Shown here: positions 55,056 through 64,000 of the stretch, piece after piece
Layout: each line of letters begins with the position of its first letter
Position numbering within the stretch: position 1 is the first letter of the stretch
DNA from: an uncultured Arenicella sp.
GTDB lineage: Bacteria > Pseudomonadota > Gammaproteobacteria > Arenicellales > Arenicellaceae
Assembly (NCBI GenBank): GCA_937974565.1
Contig: CALJWL010000001.1
Span: forward strand, 1-64,000
Direction: 5' to 3'
Length of the DNA: 64,000 bases
The notes under the pieces: generated by a model
Database searches by the model: none
What the model was told of the DNA's origin: nothing
Seen by the model: only the letters and a program-made list of their open reading frames with translations
Position numbers and translations under genes: made by a program

Positions 55056-56049
55056 CCCCAACGCGATAGTCAACCAACTATTAAATGCAATACATGAGTC
55101 TGGTGGAACAGGGGCATACGTTTCAAAAAGTGTAAGAACACACCCTCGTAAGTTTCTTATAAATTATTTCGGCGAGCGTTATAACGTATGGGTCTATATT
55201 TGGACATTGACACATGGAGGCAGAGTGTCTTTACCTAACGAATTTAGGATACAGATGACTTCTGTAGAGTCTCCACTAGAGATGAATCCTGATGGCATTA
55301 CTGTCTTGATGGGTTATCACCCAGACCTAGAGATGTTTGCAGGATTTGATTTAAGAAAGCACCACACTTTTACTGCTGGATCACCATCAGTACAAATTGA
55401 TATTAGCGCGCTCAATGACGCACTTCAAAATGGCCTTTCATTCGTTACAAAAGATAACGATGAGATAGCTATCGGTGTTCGTCCAGACCAATTTCTTGTC
55501 TATTGTATCAATGCCGAACCATTGCATATTTTTGGTGCGGAACAAGAAATGACTCGGATACTAAGTCGCGCTGCTTCCCTAGAAGAAATACCTGAAGAAA
55601 CCATAGAAGACTTAGCTGTAGACAGAAAAATAGTCGTCGAGAGCATTCGGAAAAAGTCACGAGATGCAAGCTTCAAAAAAATAGTTATGAGCGCTTATGA
55701 CAACCGCTGCGCGGTCACTAGAATGCAACTTAGACTTGTAGATGCAGCACATATTTTACCAGTAGCCGCAGATAACAGTAGTGACCATGTAACAAATGGA
55801 GTAGCGTTATCGCCAACATTCCATAGAGCTTATGACAACTGTCTTATTTATTTTGACCAAGATTTTTTCGTTAGATTAAACAATGAAAAAGTTTCTGAAT
55901 TAAGAGAAACTAATTTGTTGGGAGGGCTAGATACATTTTCCAGCTTCATGGATCGAAAAATACACCTGCCATTTGATCAAAGCCAAAGACCGAGAGCAGA
56001 GTATATAGAACTAGCGAATCTATATAGAAGAATACCAGATTATTTATAG
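55042..56049 (+). CDS. HNH endonuclease of the restriction-modification pair
   Basis: A 335-residue protein whose C-terminal half has the HNH_2-type nuclease core: RCAVTRMQL near 222, AAHILPVA with His237, NGVALSP with Asn252 and FHRAYDNCL with His261. The N-terminal part probably recognises DNA; it matches no domain I know. It is not the 157-residue PD-(D/E)xK R.PvuII type, so the pairing with a PvuII-like methyltransferase looks mixed. The start is TTG 55042 with a perfect AAGGAGG at 55029-55035. It overlaps the methyltransferase end by 14 bases, so the two are co-translated. Confidence 0.82.
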   Translation: MPAINPNAIVNQLLNAIHESGGTGAYVSKSVRTHPRKFLINYFGERYNVWVYIWTLTHGGRVSLPNEFRIQMTSVESPLEMNPDGITVLMGYHPDLEMFAGFDLRKHHTFTAGSPSVQIDISALNDALQNGLSFVTKDNDEIAIGVRPDQFLVYCINAEPLHIFGAEQEMTRILSRAASLEEIPEETIEDLAVDRKIVVESIRKKSRDASFKKIVMSAYDNRCAVTRMQLRLVDAAHILPVAADNSSDHVTNGVALSPTFHRAYDNCLIYFDQDFFVRLNNEKVSELRETNLLGGLDTFSSFMDRKIHLPFDQSQRPRAEYIELANLYRRIPDYL

Positions 56050-56063
56050 AGCCTCATAAAAAA

Positions 56064-56165
56064 ATGAAAGATAAAGATCTAAACAATCTAGCTCGCTGCG
56101 TTAAAAAAATGTCTGATTTTAAACCTGAAGCGCCGCTAAAAAGCCTCAAGATTGCGGAAGACTAA
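56064..56165 (+). CDS. Small ORF (33 aa) at the right end of the island
   Basis: ATG 56064 to TAA 56163-56165 encodes MKDKDLNNLARCVKKMSDFK and 13 further residues (PEAPLKSLKIAED). No ribosome site (AAAAAA precedes). It lies between the endonuclease stop and the right inverted repeat. It may be a remnant of another cargo gene; no family is recognised. Confidence 0.25.
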   Translation: MKDKDLNNLARCVKKMSDFKPEAPLKSLKIAED

Positions 56166-56171
56166 GTTTTA

Positions 56172-56186
56172 GGGCAATCAATATAT
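56172..56186 (-). repeat. Right 15-bp inverted repeat of the R-M island
   Basis: GGGCAATCAATATAT on the plus strand; perfect inverse of 53011-53025. It lies only 20 bases upstream of the next gene's ATG. Confidence 0.7.
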
Positions 56187-56206
56187 AATTTCTAAAATTT
56201 ATTAAA

Positions 56207-58729
56207 ATGACACGAGAACCTAACGTTTATCACTTTCTTAGCGTTTCAGTGTTGTTTTTTCTTTCTGGCTGGGCCGCCTTGGTTTATGAAGTGTTGTGGA
56301 TGAAAGAACTCTCTTTGCTGTTTGGCAACAGTTCACAGGCGGCAGCGGCTACGTTGGCGGCTTTTTTACCGGCATCGCTGCCGGAAACGCTTTTTGGGGG
56401 CGTCGCGCATCAAAATTATCACGCCCACTGATGATGTATGGGGTTCTTGAAATTTGTATTACGCTGTGCGCGGTTCTCTATTTTGTTGTCTATTCTGCTT
56501 ACGACGCAGTGTACCCAACGCTTTTTCGTTTTTTTAATCAAGCTCCGGTACTGTTTACGTTGGTCAAATTTTCATTGGCGATGGTGCTTTTTTTCCCAGC
56601 CGCTTTTTTTATGGGCGGCACGCTACCGGTGATGACACAACATCTGGTGCGCAACTCTAAAACACTTGGTCAGCGCGCATCACTCTTGTACGCAATCAAT
56701 ACCTTTGGAGCGGCCAGTGGTGCCGTAGCAGCCGGTTTTTATTTACCTCAAACCCTAGGCGTTGATACCTCTTATTGGCTTGCCATGGGAGTCACACTGT
56801 TGGTTGGGGTGATGGCAATGATAGCTGGTCGCAGTACATCGCCTTTGAGGGAGTTGTCTGAGCCTAAGGTTTATCAACCACGTTTTGATCATCAAGAAAC
56901 CAGCAGTGACGTATTTTCCTCAAAAACGTTGACTGCATTGGCATTTCTGTCGGGTTTTTCAGATCTTGCATTGCAGGTACTGTGGGTCCGAATGTTTGCG
57001 CAGGTTTTGCATAACTCTGTGTACAGCTACGCCGCTATCCTAGCGGTTTTTTTAATCTCCTTGGCCATGGGGGGAGTCACCGCCCGTGAGTTGATTAACC
57101 GGCACGTTAATACGCGTAATTTTTTGCCTCTGTTGTTTACTGTAAATGCGCTGCTTGTGGCTGGGTCTCCAACTCTTTTTCACAGTTTGACCGGAGGTGG
57201 TGCCTATATTGGTGGCAATGGCACTTTTGCCGACTATCTGTTACAGGTATTTTTAATAACCACTCTTGTTATCGGCATTCCAACGGTAGCGATGGGCGTT
57301 GTGCTTCCTTATCTTTTTAAGTTAGCTGAGAATGGCAATTTTGGTCCTGGCGAAACGGTAGGCCGTTTGGTGACGATCAATACTCTAGGCGCAATATTTG
57401 GTTTAGTTGTGGCTGGTTTTATTCTACTTCAGTCACTTGGTTTATGGGCGAGTCTAAAAACGGTTGCTGTTCTTTATTTAGTCGCTGGCATCTGGTTGTT
57501 ACTGAGTTACCCAACACAAAGTGTTATGACTAAAGCGGCTCCAATTTTAGGTTTGCTAATCTTAACTACCGTGTTGGACACAACCACGTTACCGCTGGTA
57601 AGAATTGATGCCATTGGTAAAAATGAAACTCTACTTAAAGTCTGGGAGGGAGCCGATGCCACTGTGGCTGTTGTTCGACGAGATGGCCACCTTCGTACCA
57701 AGTTAAATAATTGGTATACCTTAGGTGGAACAGCTGATATGGCCGACACAACAAACTCAAACCCACCTTCCTATGTCACTGCACCCCAACCCAAAGAGCG
57801 TGTTTTACCTGGGTTTGGGCACCGGCATTACGGCGGGAACGGCGCTTCATTACCCTGTTGATGAGGTAATCATTAGTGAAATTGCACCGTCGGCGATTCA
57901 GGCATCAAAAGAATTCTTTGAAGATCATACTAACGGGCTTTACGAAGACCCTCGCGTTACTGTCATAGCTGAAGATGGGCGCAATGTACTACGAGGCTCG
58001 AACCAAACATACGACCTTATTATTAGCGATTTGTTTATTCCTTGGAAGGCAGGGACAGGAACACTTTATTCCATAGAACACTACACAAAGTCGCTCGAAC
58101 GTTTGAATTCAGGTGGCATGTACGCACAATGGTTACCGCTGTATCAACTCACTCAAGATGAGTTTGCTATTATTGCTCGCTCAATGACGGAGGTGTTTCC
58201 CACGGTTTCACTTTGGCGAGGCAACTTTTATGGTCATAAAGCGGTAGTCGCTCTGGTGGGTCACCAGAATGACTTTTCTCTTAAAAACAGATCTTCTATA
58301 TTTTCTCATTCTAAGTTTGCTCTCCTTGACCAGTTAAATGGTCAAGGAGACAGAGTGCCGTTTCTGTCCCATTTTGCTGGCGTACTAAAACGCAGTGATG
58401 CACGCATTATCACCGCCCCGATAAACACCGACAACACACCCATTATTGAATACCTTGCTCCCATTAATCACCGTTTGGAAAAAGCAGGCAAAAAAGAGTG
58501 GTTTACAGGTCAACACATGCTTGAATTTATTGGTTCAAAATTAAACAATGAAACGTTATCGGTTGAGCCGCATCTTTCTGGTATTGATCAAGCTTGGTAT
58601 GATGTGATTAAAGCTGGTTATTACCTGCAAGCTTATTATGTGCTTAAAGATCAAGGACACAAGGACCAGTTAGCCGCTAAGGAAACGTATCATTCACTGG
58701 TCAAAAAGGCCGCTAAATCGTTGCACTAG
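56207..58729 (+). pseudogene. Fused membrane / spermidine synthase-like protein, two frameshifts
   Basis: The original product was a long membrane protein (MFS-like helices) with a C-terminal spermidine synthase-like methyltransferase fold domain. The N-terminal frame from ATG 56207 reads FLSGWAALVYEVLWMKELSL, then a one-base loss in the T6 run at 56362-56367 moves it to a second frame (GFFTGIAAGNAFW...), which continues to about 57745. A further shift near 57741-57752 moves to the last frame, with NPKSVFYLGLGTGITAGTAL, DEVIISEIAPSAIQA and the DLIISDLFIPW site. Frames are otherwise intact over about 840 codons, so the damage is recent or is a sequencing artefact. Confidence 0.85.
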
Positions 58730-58852
58730 GTTAAATACCATTGCTCTTACTTTAATGCACGATTGCCTTTTTAATGCAGTAAAATGAGCGTTTTTAGAGC
58801 ATTAAATTTTTTTACTGTGATTGATTGTTGTCATAAGAAAACCTCTGCGCAG

Positions 58853-60901
58853 TTAATAACTTTCTGCATGCTCCGTCAGTAAGTTTTTTTGGGCATTAAA
58901 CCCACCCTCAGGCCTGTCAATTACTTTTATGTATCCGCCATCAGAATTGAGTAACCATGCGTTTTCAGTGTCTTGCAAATAATTATTGAGGTCCTGTATC
59001 ACTCTTGATTTTAATTCGTTATCTAAAATGGGCGTGCATTGTTCAATACGATTGCGTAGGTTTCTTGGCATTAAGTCGGCGCTGGATAAAAATACTTCAC
59101 TTTCATTGTCCGCATTTTCAAAATAAAACACCCTGGCATGCTCTAAAAAGCGACCGACAATAGAACGCACCTCTATGTTTTCAGACAGGCCTTCGATGCC
59201 CGGTCTTAAACAACAGATTCCGCGAACAATCAGGTGTATTTTTACGCCAGATTGAGATGCACGATACAAGGCATCGATAATGCTCTGACTCGATAGCCCG
59301 TTAATTTTGGCAATGATCTTGGCGGGTTTACCGTTTTCCGCGTTTTGTATTTCTCGTTCTGTTCGTTCGATGAACATCTGCGCTATGCCATAGGGGGATT
59401 GGTGCAAGCGGCTTAGTTGTGGGTTCGAGCCTTGTGTGGTTAACTGCATGAACAGTTCATGAACATCTTGAGTAATGTCTTTCTCGCAGGTCAGTAATCC
59501 GTAGTCGGTGTAAGTTCGAGTGTTTCCTTGGTGGTAGTTTCCCGTTCCAAGATGAACATAACGCTTAAGCTTACTGTGTTCTCGGCGCACAATCATAAGC
59601 ATTTTCGCGTGGGTTTTTTTGCCCACTAGGCCGTAAACCACATGGGCGCCGGCATTTTGCAGCTTTTCGGCCGTTGCCAAATTATTTTGTTCGTCGAATC
59701 TGGCCATCAGTTCTACAATGACAGTGACTTCTTTACCAGCTCTGGCGGCATCGCATAACAGTTCGACAAGCACCGACTCCGCCCCAGTTCTGTAGAGCGT
59801 TTGTTTGATAACCAGCACATCGGGGTCGGCTGCGGCTTGTCGAATTAATTCGACAACCGGCGCAAAAGACTGAAAAGGGTGGTGCAGTAAAATGTCACCA
59901 TTATTAATGGCTTCAAACGCATTGTGTTGACCAAGGTAGTTGGGGATTGATGGAGTAAAATTTTGATACTTTATTTGAGGGCGATTAACTAAATCGCCAA
60001 GCCCGATCAAACGGTTTAAGTTGACAGGCCCATCCACTTGGTAAATAAAGTCATTATTTATTTGGAAGCGTTCTTTTAAGAAGTTGATGATTCGTTTAGG
60101 GCAGTTTTTCGACACTTCCAAGCGTATTGCTTCACCATACAATCTGGAAGGTAATTCGCCTTCCAGTGTGCGTGCTAAATCCTCAACTTCTTCAAGATCC
60201 ACGTAGAGATCACTGTTTCGCGTGATGCGAAATTGATAACAACCCAATACTTCAACATTGGCAAATAACTTATTGATATTGGCATGGATAATGGATGACA
60301 GATACACGTATTCGTATTCGCTGCCGCACAACTCTTCCGGCAGTCTAATGAAACGCGGTAATGCGCGTGGTGCGGGCACCACGGCGATATTGTGCGTGTC
60401 GTCTCGTTCTGGGTCGTGAAGATCAACGACAATACTCAAACCTTTATTGATGGTAAGCGGAAAGGGGTGTGCGGGGTCCAAACGTATTGGTGTCAATATG
60501 GGCAGAACTTCGCGTTTAAAGTAACTTTTAAGCCATTTTTTTTGCTCATTAGACCATTTGCTGCGTGGCAAAAATTCAATGCCATGCTTACTCAGCTGCG
60601 GCATGACTTCATCGTTAAGCACTTGGTATTGTTGTTGCACCAGGTGTCGAGTTCGCTCACTAATTTTTTCCAATGCGGCACTGGGCGTTAAACCGTCTAC
60701 GCCTTCAGCGGAAATAGCACTTTCGGCTATTGCTTTTAAACCTGATACGCGTATTTCAAAAAACTCATCCAGATTTGAGCTAAATATGCACAAAAATTTC
60801 AGCCGCTCGAGTAACGGCGTTTTGGGGTTCATTGCCATATTTAGAACCCTTTCGTTGAATGACAATAAACTGAGTTCGACGTGTAAATACGGGTTAAGCA
60901 T
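58853..60901 (-). CDS. ppk1: Polyphosphate kinase 1
   Basis: Synthesises polyphosphate from ATP, reversibly, at the membrane or in the cytosol. From ATG 60901 it has 682 residues; an earlier ATG at 60982 would add 27 without family support. Its N-terminal ELSLLSFNERVLNMA and KFLCIFSSNLDEFFEIRVSG are the PPK1 head. The phospho-histidine region KTHAKMLMIVRRE near residue 430 and the second His in LEHARVFYFENAD near residue 590 are visible. It converges on the broken gene at 56.2 kb. Confidence 0.94.
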   Translation of the reverse strand: MLNPYLHVELSLLSFNERVLNMAMNPKTPLLERLKFLCIFSSNLDEFFEIRVSGLKAIAESAISAEGVDGLTPSAALEKISERTRHLVQQQYQVLNDEVMPQLSKHGIEFLPRSKWSNEQKKWLKSYFKREVLPILTPIRLDPAHPFPLTINKGLSIVVDLHDPERDDTHNIAVVPAPRALPRFIRLPEELCGSEYEYVYLSSIIHANINKLFANVEVLGCYQFRITRNSDLYVDLEEVEDLARTLEGELPSRLYGEAIRLEVSKNCPKRIINFLKERFQINNDFIYQVDGPVNLNRLIGLGDLVNRPQIKYQNFTPSIPNYLGQHNAFEAINNGDILLHHPFQSFAPVVELIRQAAADPDVLVIKQTLYRTGAESVLVELLCDAARAGKEVTVIVELMARFDEQNNLATAEKLQNAGAHVVYGLVGKKTHAKMLMIVRREHSKLKRYVHLGTGNYHQGNTRTYTDYGLLTCEKDITQDVHELFMQLTTQGSNPQLSRLHQSPYGIAQMFIERTEREIQNAENGKPAKIIAKINGLSSQSIIDALYRASQSGVKIHLIVRGICCLRPGIEGLSENIEVRSIVGRFLEHARVFYFENADNESEVFLSSADLMPRNLRNRIEQCTPILDNELKSRVIQDLNNYLQDTENAWLLNSDGGYIKVIDRPEGGFNAQKNLLTEHAESY

Positions 60902-61489
60902 GATGATATTAGTTGTCCCTAAATTATAGAGGTTATTTGAGTTTGGCTTGAAGTGTATGGTTGTCGACCAGCCAACGTGCATCAGCGAATCATCGCTAGT
61001 TAAGGGCTGTCTAAACGGCCGATTGTTAAGTTGAGATTGGTGTGCATATTCTGAAGCCGATTTGTTACAAGCGTGCTGTGGTTGCCAGATAAAGGACCTT
61101 AGGCCATTGAAGTTAGAGGCGTTAATAGTTTATCATTATTTCATCTGTTGGCTTAATTATGATCGCCAAACAGGTTCGCTCTTATTTAAAGTGCCTTGGG
61201 TTTGAATAGACGTTCATTTGATCTCGTTTTATTACGAGAGGAGACTGGATAAATGAATATTCAAACCGGTTAAACTCCCATCGTGCAGGCTTATGGGTGT
61301 GCTTGATGGCACTTTGTAGCGCCCTTCATAATAGTAGACCCCGCAAATTAAATTTGTCTGACAGGTGGCTGACCTAATGCGGGCTGTTAATAAAAGAGAC
61401 ATCAACGCAATAGCTCTAACTTTTTTAGGGCTTAGGCCAGTGTGCGCATGGTCCATGCTGGCTTATGTTAAATGAAACGTAGAAAATCG
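60902..61489. other. Intergenic region between ppk1 and DAHP synthase
   Basis: About 590 bases holding two divergent promoters. No gene seen; a 6-codon ORF at 61253 with GAGGAGA before it is too short to support. A long-range stem CCCGCA (61340-61345) / TGCGGG (61378-61383) near the DAHP synthase could be leader RNA structure; it has no T-run, so it is not a clear attenuator. Confidence 0.4.
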
Positions 61490-62554
61490 ATGAAACAAAC
61501 TGACGATACCCGAATTGCAAAGACCCGAGAGTTAGTCTCTCCTGTCATCGTTCACGAGCAATTTCCTATTACCGAAACAGCCGCCGAAACCACGGCAAAA
61601 GCCCGTGAAGAAATACAAGCTGTGATGGCGGGTGATGATGAGCGTTTAGTGGTGGTGGTTGGCCCGTGTTCAATACACGACCCTAAATCAGCCTTAGAAT
61701 ACGCAGAGCGCTTATTCAAATTAAAACAGGAGTTGGCTGAAGACTTGGTGGTTGTTATGCGGGTTTATTTTGAAAAGCCGCGTACCACGGTTGGTTGGAA
61801 AGGGTTGATAAATGACCCAGACCTTAATAACAGCTTTAACGTGAATCGAGGTATCGGCATTGCGCGTAATTTATTGTTATCCATTAATGATCTTGGCGTG
61901 CCTGCCGGTTGTGAATACTTGGATTTGATTACCCCTCAATACACGGGTGATATTGTTTCTTGGGGAGCAATTGGCGCTCGAACCACGGAGAGCCAGTGTC
62001 ATCGTGAGTTGGCATCAGGCCTTTCTTGCCCAGTGGGGTTCAAAAATGGTACGGGCGGAGATCTTAAAATTGCAGTGGATGCGATCGGGGCGGCAAGTAA
62101 CCCCCATCATTTTTTATCAGTGACCAAAGAGGGCCGCACGGCGATTGTTGAAAGTACCGGCAATAAATTTACGCACATCATTTTGCGCGGCGGTGCCGGT
62201 GAGCCGAATTATTCCGCTGACCACGTAGAGCAGTCGGCTCAAATGCTAGAGAAGGCAGGGTTACGCCCTAATATTATGATTGATTTTAGCCATGCCAATT
62301 CTTACAAAACGCCGTCAAGACAGCGTGAAGTGTGCGACAGTGTATGCCAGCAAATAGAAGCCGGAGAGTCACGCGTGTTTGGCATTATGATTGAATCTCA
62401 TTTGGTTGAGGGCACGCAAAAAGTGGTGGAAGGCCAACAACTTGTCTATGGGCAGAGCATCACCGACGGTTGCATTGGGTGGGCTGAAACAGAAGAACTT
62501 TGCCGAAATCTTGCAAATGCGGTACGATCAAGACGTTCATTAAAAGCGGCATAG
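61490..62554 (+). CDS. 3-deoxy-7-phosphoheptulonate (DAHP) synthase, AroF/G/H type
   Basis: First step of the shikimate pathway: phosphoenolpyruvate plus erythrose-4-phosphate to DAHP. From ATG 61490 it has 354 residues beginning MKQTDDTRIAKTRELVSPV, as in E. coli AroG (an ATG 18 bases upstream is less likely). Motifs include LVVVVGPCSIHDPKSALEYA, PRTTVGWKGLINDPDLN, FKNGTGGDLKIAVDA, and IMIDFSHANSYK with the metal His. Isozyme class (which amino acid inhibits it) cannot be told reliably. aroE and aroB follow 220 and 1,100 bases on, same strand. Confidence 0.95.
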   Translation: MKQTDDTRIAKTRELVSPVIVHEQFPITETAAETTAKAREEIQAVMAGDDERLVVVVGPCSIHDPKSALEYAERLFKLKQELAEDLVVVMRVYFEKPRTTVGWKGLINDPDLNNSFNVNRGIGIARNLLLSINDLGVPAGCEYLDLITPQYTGDIVSWGAIGARTTESQCHRELASGLSCPVGFKNGTGGDLKIAVDAIGAASNPHHFLSVTKEGRTAIVESTGNKFTHIILRGGAGEPNYSADHVEQSAQMLEKAGLRPNIMIDFSHANSYKTPSRQREVCDSVCQQIEAGESRVFGIMIESHLVEGTQKVVEGQQLVYGQSITDGCIGWAETEELCRNLANAVRSRRSLKAA

Positions 62555-62775
62555 AAATACAACGGCGTATGATTGAGGATTTAACCGTGGCATCACAACG
62601 GTTTTACAATCACTTTTAACGTGTGTGATATTAGCTTAACCCGCCGAAATGGACCTTGGGATGCTAAGTGTGTTATGCACTTAAGTATAAAATTGATTAT
62701 AAATAATAGAGAGTTTCGGTCTGTGAGTGAGATCATTCGCGATGCTGCGATGTGGTCTCAGGCTCTCGATAAACG

Positions 62776-63633
62776 ATGGATTATGATTTGAAACGATTTG
62801 CACTATTGGGGGAACCGCTGGGTCATAGTTTAAGTCCAGCACTGCATAAGGCGATTTATCGCCAACTCGAAATTGATGATGCGTCCTATCGAACCGTTGA
62901 GTTGCCTGAAGAGCGGCTTAAAAGTTTTTTTTCAGGGTTTCGCGTCGGCGGTTTTGATGGTGTGAATGTGACCACGCCGCACAAAGCAGCGGTGATACCC
63001 ATGCTTGATGAAGTGGACATGAAAGCCAATCTAATTGAGGCGGTCAACTGCATTAACCGAGTCAACAATAAACTTACTGGTTACAACACGGACATCTTAG
63101 GATTTGCCTACTCTTTACGGCAAACAGGGTTGGACGTTGAAGATAACCGCTTCGCTATTATCGGTGCGGGCGGTAGTGCTCAAGCGGTGGGTGCTGTATT
63201 AGCGGAAGGCGGTGCGAAACACGTCAGCATTATTAATCGGTCAGAAGACCGAGCAGAAAAACTTAAATCCACTATTTTGGCAGTCAATCAAGAAGTTGAA
63301 GTGTCTATCCATGGTTACAATGATCTGGGTGGCTCGAGTGAATTTGATTGCGTTGTAAATTCAACCACGGTTGGTATGAGTCCAAATGTGAAAGACTCGC
63401 CCGTGGCAGACGTTTTTTTCAACAGCAATACATTGGCGTTTGATCTTATATATAACCCAAAACAGACCGCGTTTCTTGCGGCGGCTGCAAAAGCAGGGTG
63501 CAGCACGGTTAATGGAATGCAAATGCTGGTGGCTCAAGCGGTTTATTCAGTAGAAATTTGGATGGGCGGTAATATTGTCGCTCATGTGGATATGAATGCG
63601 CTGGTAAGAGACCTAGAGAAGTTGATAAAATAG
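62776..63633 (+). CDS. aroE: Shikimate dehydrogenase
   Basis: NADPH-dependent reduction of 3-dehydroshikimate to shikimate. 285 residues with the substrate site GEPLGHSLSPALHKAIY at 12-28, VNVTTPHKAAVIP near 69 (catalytic Lys), YNTDILGF, and the nucleotide motif IIGAGGSAQAVG near 133. It ends 45 bases before the aroB start, so the two are probably co-transcribed. Confidence 0.95.
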   Translation: MDYDLKRFALLGEPLGHSLSPALHKAIYRQLEIDDASYRTVELPEERLKSFFSGFRVGGFDGVNVTTPHKAAVIPMLDEVDMKANLIEAVNCINRVNNKLTGYNTDILGFAYSLRQTGLDVEDNRFAIIGAGGSAQAVGAVLAEGGAKHVSIINRSEDRAEKLKSTILAVNQEVEVSIHGYNDLGGSSEFDCVVNSTTVGMSPNVKDSPVADVFFNSNTLAFDLIYNPKQTAFLAAAAKAGCSTVNGMQMLVAQAVYSVEIWMGGNIVAHVDMNALVRDLEKLIK

Positions 63634-63678
63634 CGCCACTATTTTTCTACTCACACACGGTGATCGTGTGTCCTATCA

Positions 63679-64000
63679 ATGACTGGATTAACAACTCAAG
63701 TAGTTCCACTTGAATTAGGCGAACACTCCTACGATATTACCGTCGCTTACGGTTTAAAGGAACGATTGGCGGTTTTTCTTGAACCTTGGAATCAAGGCCA
63801 GCAATGGGTGGTTCTAACTCAGCAAGCTATTTATGACTTGTATGCACCCATAATCGATTCGCTTAAAGACGCTGGCTTTACTATTTCACCGATCATTGTG
63901 CCTGGAGATGAATCGGCGAAAAATATTCGTTTTGCCGAAGATGTTTGGAGTCAGATGGTGGAGCTTGGTTGTGATCGGTCTTCCATTTTATTAGCCATGG
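63679..64000 (+). CDS. aroB: 3-dehydroquinate synthase, partial (5' end)
   Basis: Cyclises DAHP to 3-dehydroquinate. The first 107 codons are visible; the window ends inside the gene. From ATG 63679 it reads LGEHSYDITVAYGLKERLAV and then IIVPGDESAKNIRFAEDVWS and ELGCDRSSILLAM, the usual AroB N-terminal domain that forms the NAD site (the following GGG motif is beyond the end). It forms the third shikimate gene of this end of the window, directly after aroE. No clear ribosome site precedes the ATG. Confidence 0.9.
   Translation, partial: MTGLTTQVVPLELGEHSYDITVAYGLKERLAVFLEPWNQGQQWVVLTQQAIYDLYAPIIDSLKDAGFTISPIIVPGDESAKNIRFAEDVWSQMVELGCDRSSILLAM

Larger units (their letters stand above)
53011..56186 (+). 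mobile_element. Putative IS1595-type transposon carrying a restriction-modification unit
   Basis: A 3.2-kb segment bounded by 15-bp perfect inverted repeats (53011-53025 and 56172-56186). It contains a decayed IS1595-family transposase, a DNA methyltransferase and an HNH endonuclease, all on the plus strand, plus a small ORF. IS1595 members are known to carry passenger genes. A clear 8-bp target duplication is not visible (left flank TTTAGGGA, right AATTTCTA); a 5-base AATTT is found near both sides but offset by 5 bases on the left. So element limits are likely but not proven. Confidence 0.6.

Noticed and set aside
54042-56049. Toxin-antitoxin or BREX/DISARM-type defence system
   Set aside because: Only a methyltransferase and an HNH nuclease are present; there is no helicase, PglZ, ATPase or other core part.
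61253-61273. Leader peptide before DAHP synthase
   Set aside because: Six codons with no run of aromatic codons, and no attenuator-type hairpin plus T-run follows.
1-64000. CRISPR array
   Set aside because: No regularly spaced repeats; the only tandem repeat is the 20-bp duplication at 37265, which has no spacers.
1-64000. tRNA or rRNA genes
   Set aside because: The larger gaps were read on both strands for GTTCGAATC-type T arms and cloverleaf spacing; none was convincing.

Overview
This window looks like chromosomal DNA from a marine-type gammaproteobacterium, with base composition in the mid-40s % GC by eye. The evidence is a complete Na+-translocating NADH:quinone reductase locus, gammaproteobacterial-type orn, oxyR, cysB, ratA/rnfH and ppx/ppk genes, isocitrate lyase next to malate synthase G, and a large TonB-dependent receptor. 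I cannot name the genus from the sequence alone. About 90 % of the window is ordinary housekeeping and transport DNA. Four short tracts are accessory or decayed: 1-704, 24.3-25.4 kb, 28.0-28.5 kb and 53.0-58.7 kb.

Layout. 1-704: internally deleted IS66-type element with both terminal inverted repeats. 0.8-6.3 kb: secreted esterase, phhB, orn, DUF481 outer membrane protein, channel-like membrane protein, rimO. 6.7-10.9 kb: divergent glyoxylate-shunt pair aceA / glcB. 11-16.6 kb: DUF3429 protein, Mrp-type Fe-S carrier, aroC, MFS transporter, photolyase. 16.7-19.8 kb: redox-stress group (peroxiredoxin-glutaredoxin fusion, DUF3820 protein, oxyR, DUF1223 protein). 19.9-24.3 kb: two LeuT-type transporters around smpB, then ratA and rnfH. 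25.4-30.4 kb: TonB receptor, then a thioesterase / MaoC hydratase / SDR group that looks like acyl-CoA metabolism. 30.5-39.5 kb, all on the minus strand: TonB-C-like periplasmic protein, MATE exporter, small phosphatase-like protein, the MoxR-DUF58-transglutaminase operon, and a K+ channel with a small membrane protein. 40.1-47.6 kb: nqrABCDEF, apbE, nqrM. 47.6-50.6 kb: an unrecognised 331-residue protein, cysB and a dihaem cytochrome c. 51.3-61 kb: ppx and ppk1 separated by a foreign segment. 61.5-64 kb: DAHP synthase, aroE and the start of aroB.

The most unusual region is 53.0-56.2 kb. A decayed IS1595-type transposase, an N4-cytosine (PvuII-like) DNA methyltransferase and an HNH endonuclease lie together between 15-bp perfect inverted repeats. 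This looks like a transposon-borne restriction-modification unit inserted between ppx and a fused membrane/spermidine-synthase-like gene 20 bp away. That gene now carries two frameshifts. All clear reading-frame breaks in recognisable genes, apart from the IS66 relic, cluster in this 5-kb stretch. A second item is the nqr leader, which contains a strongly ribosome-bound 12-codon upstream ORF just before a TTG-started nqrA. No tRNA, rRNA or CRISPR array was seen.
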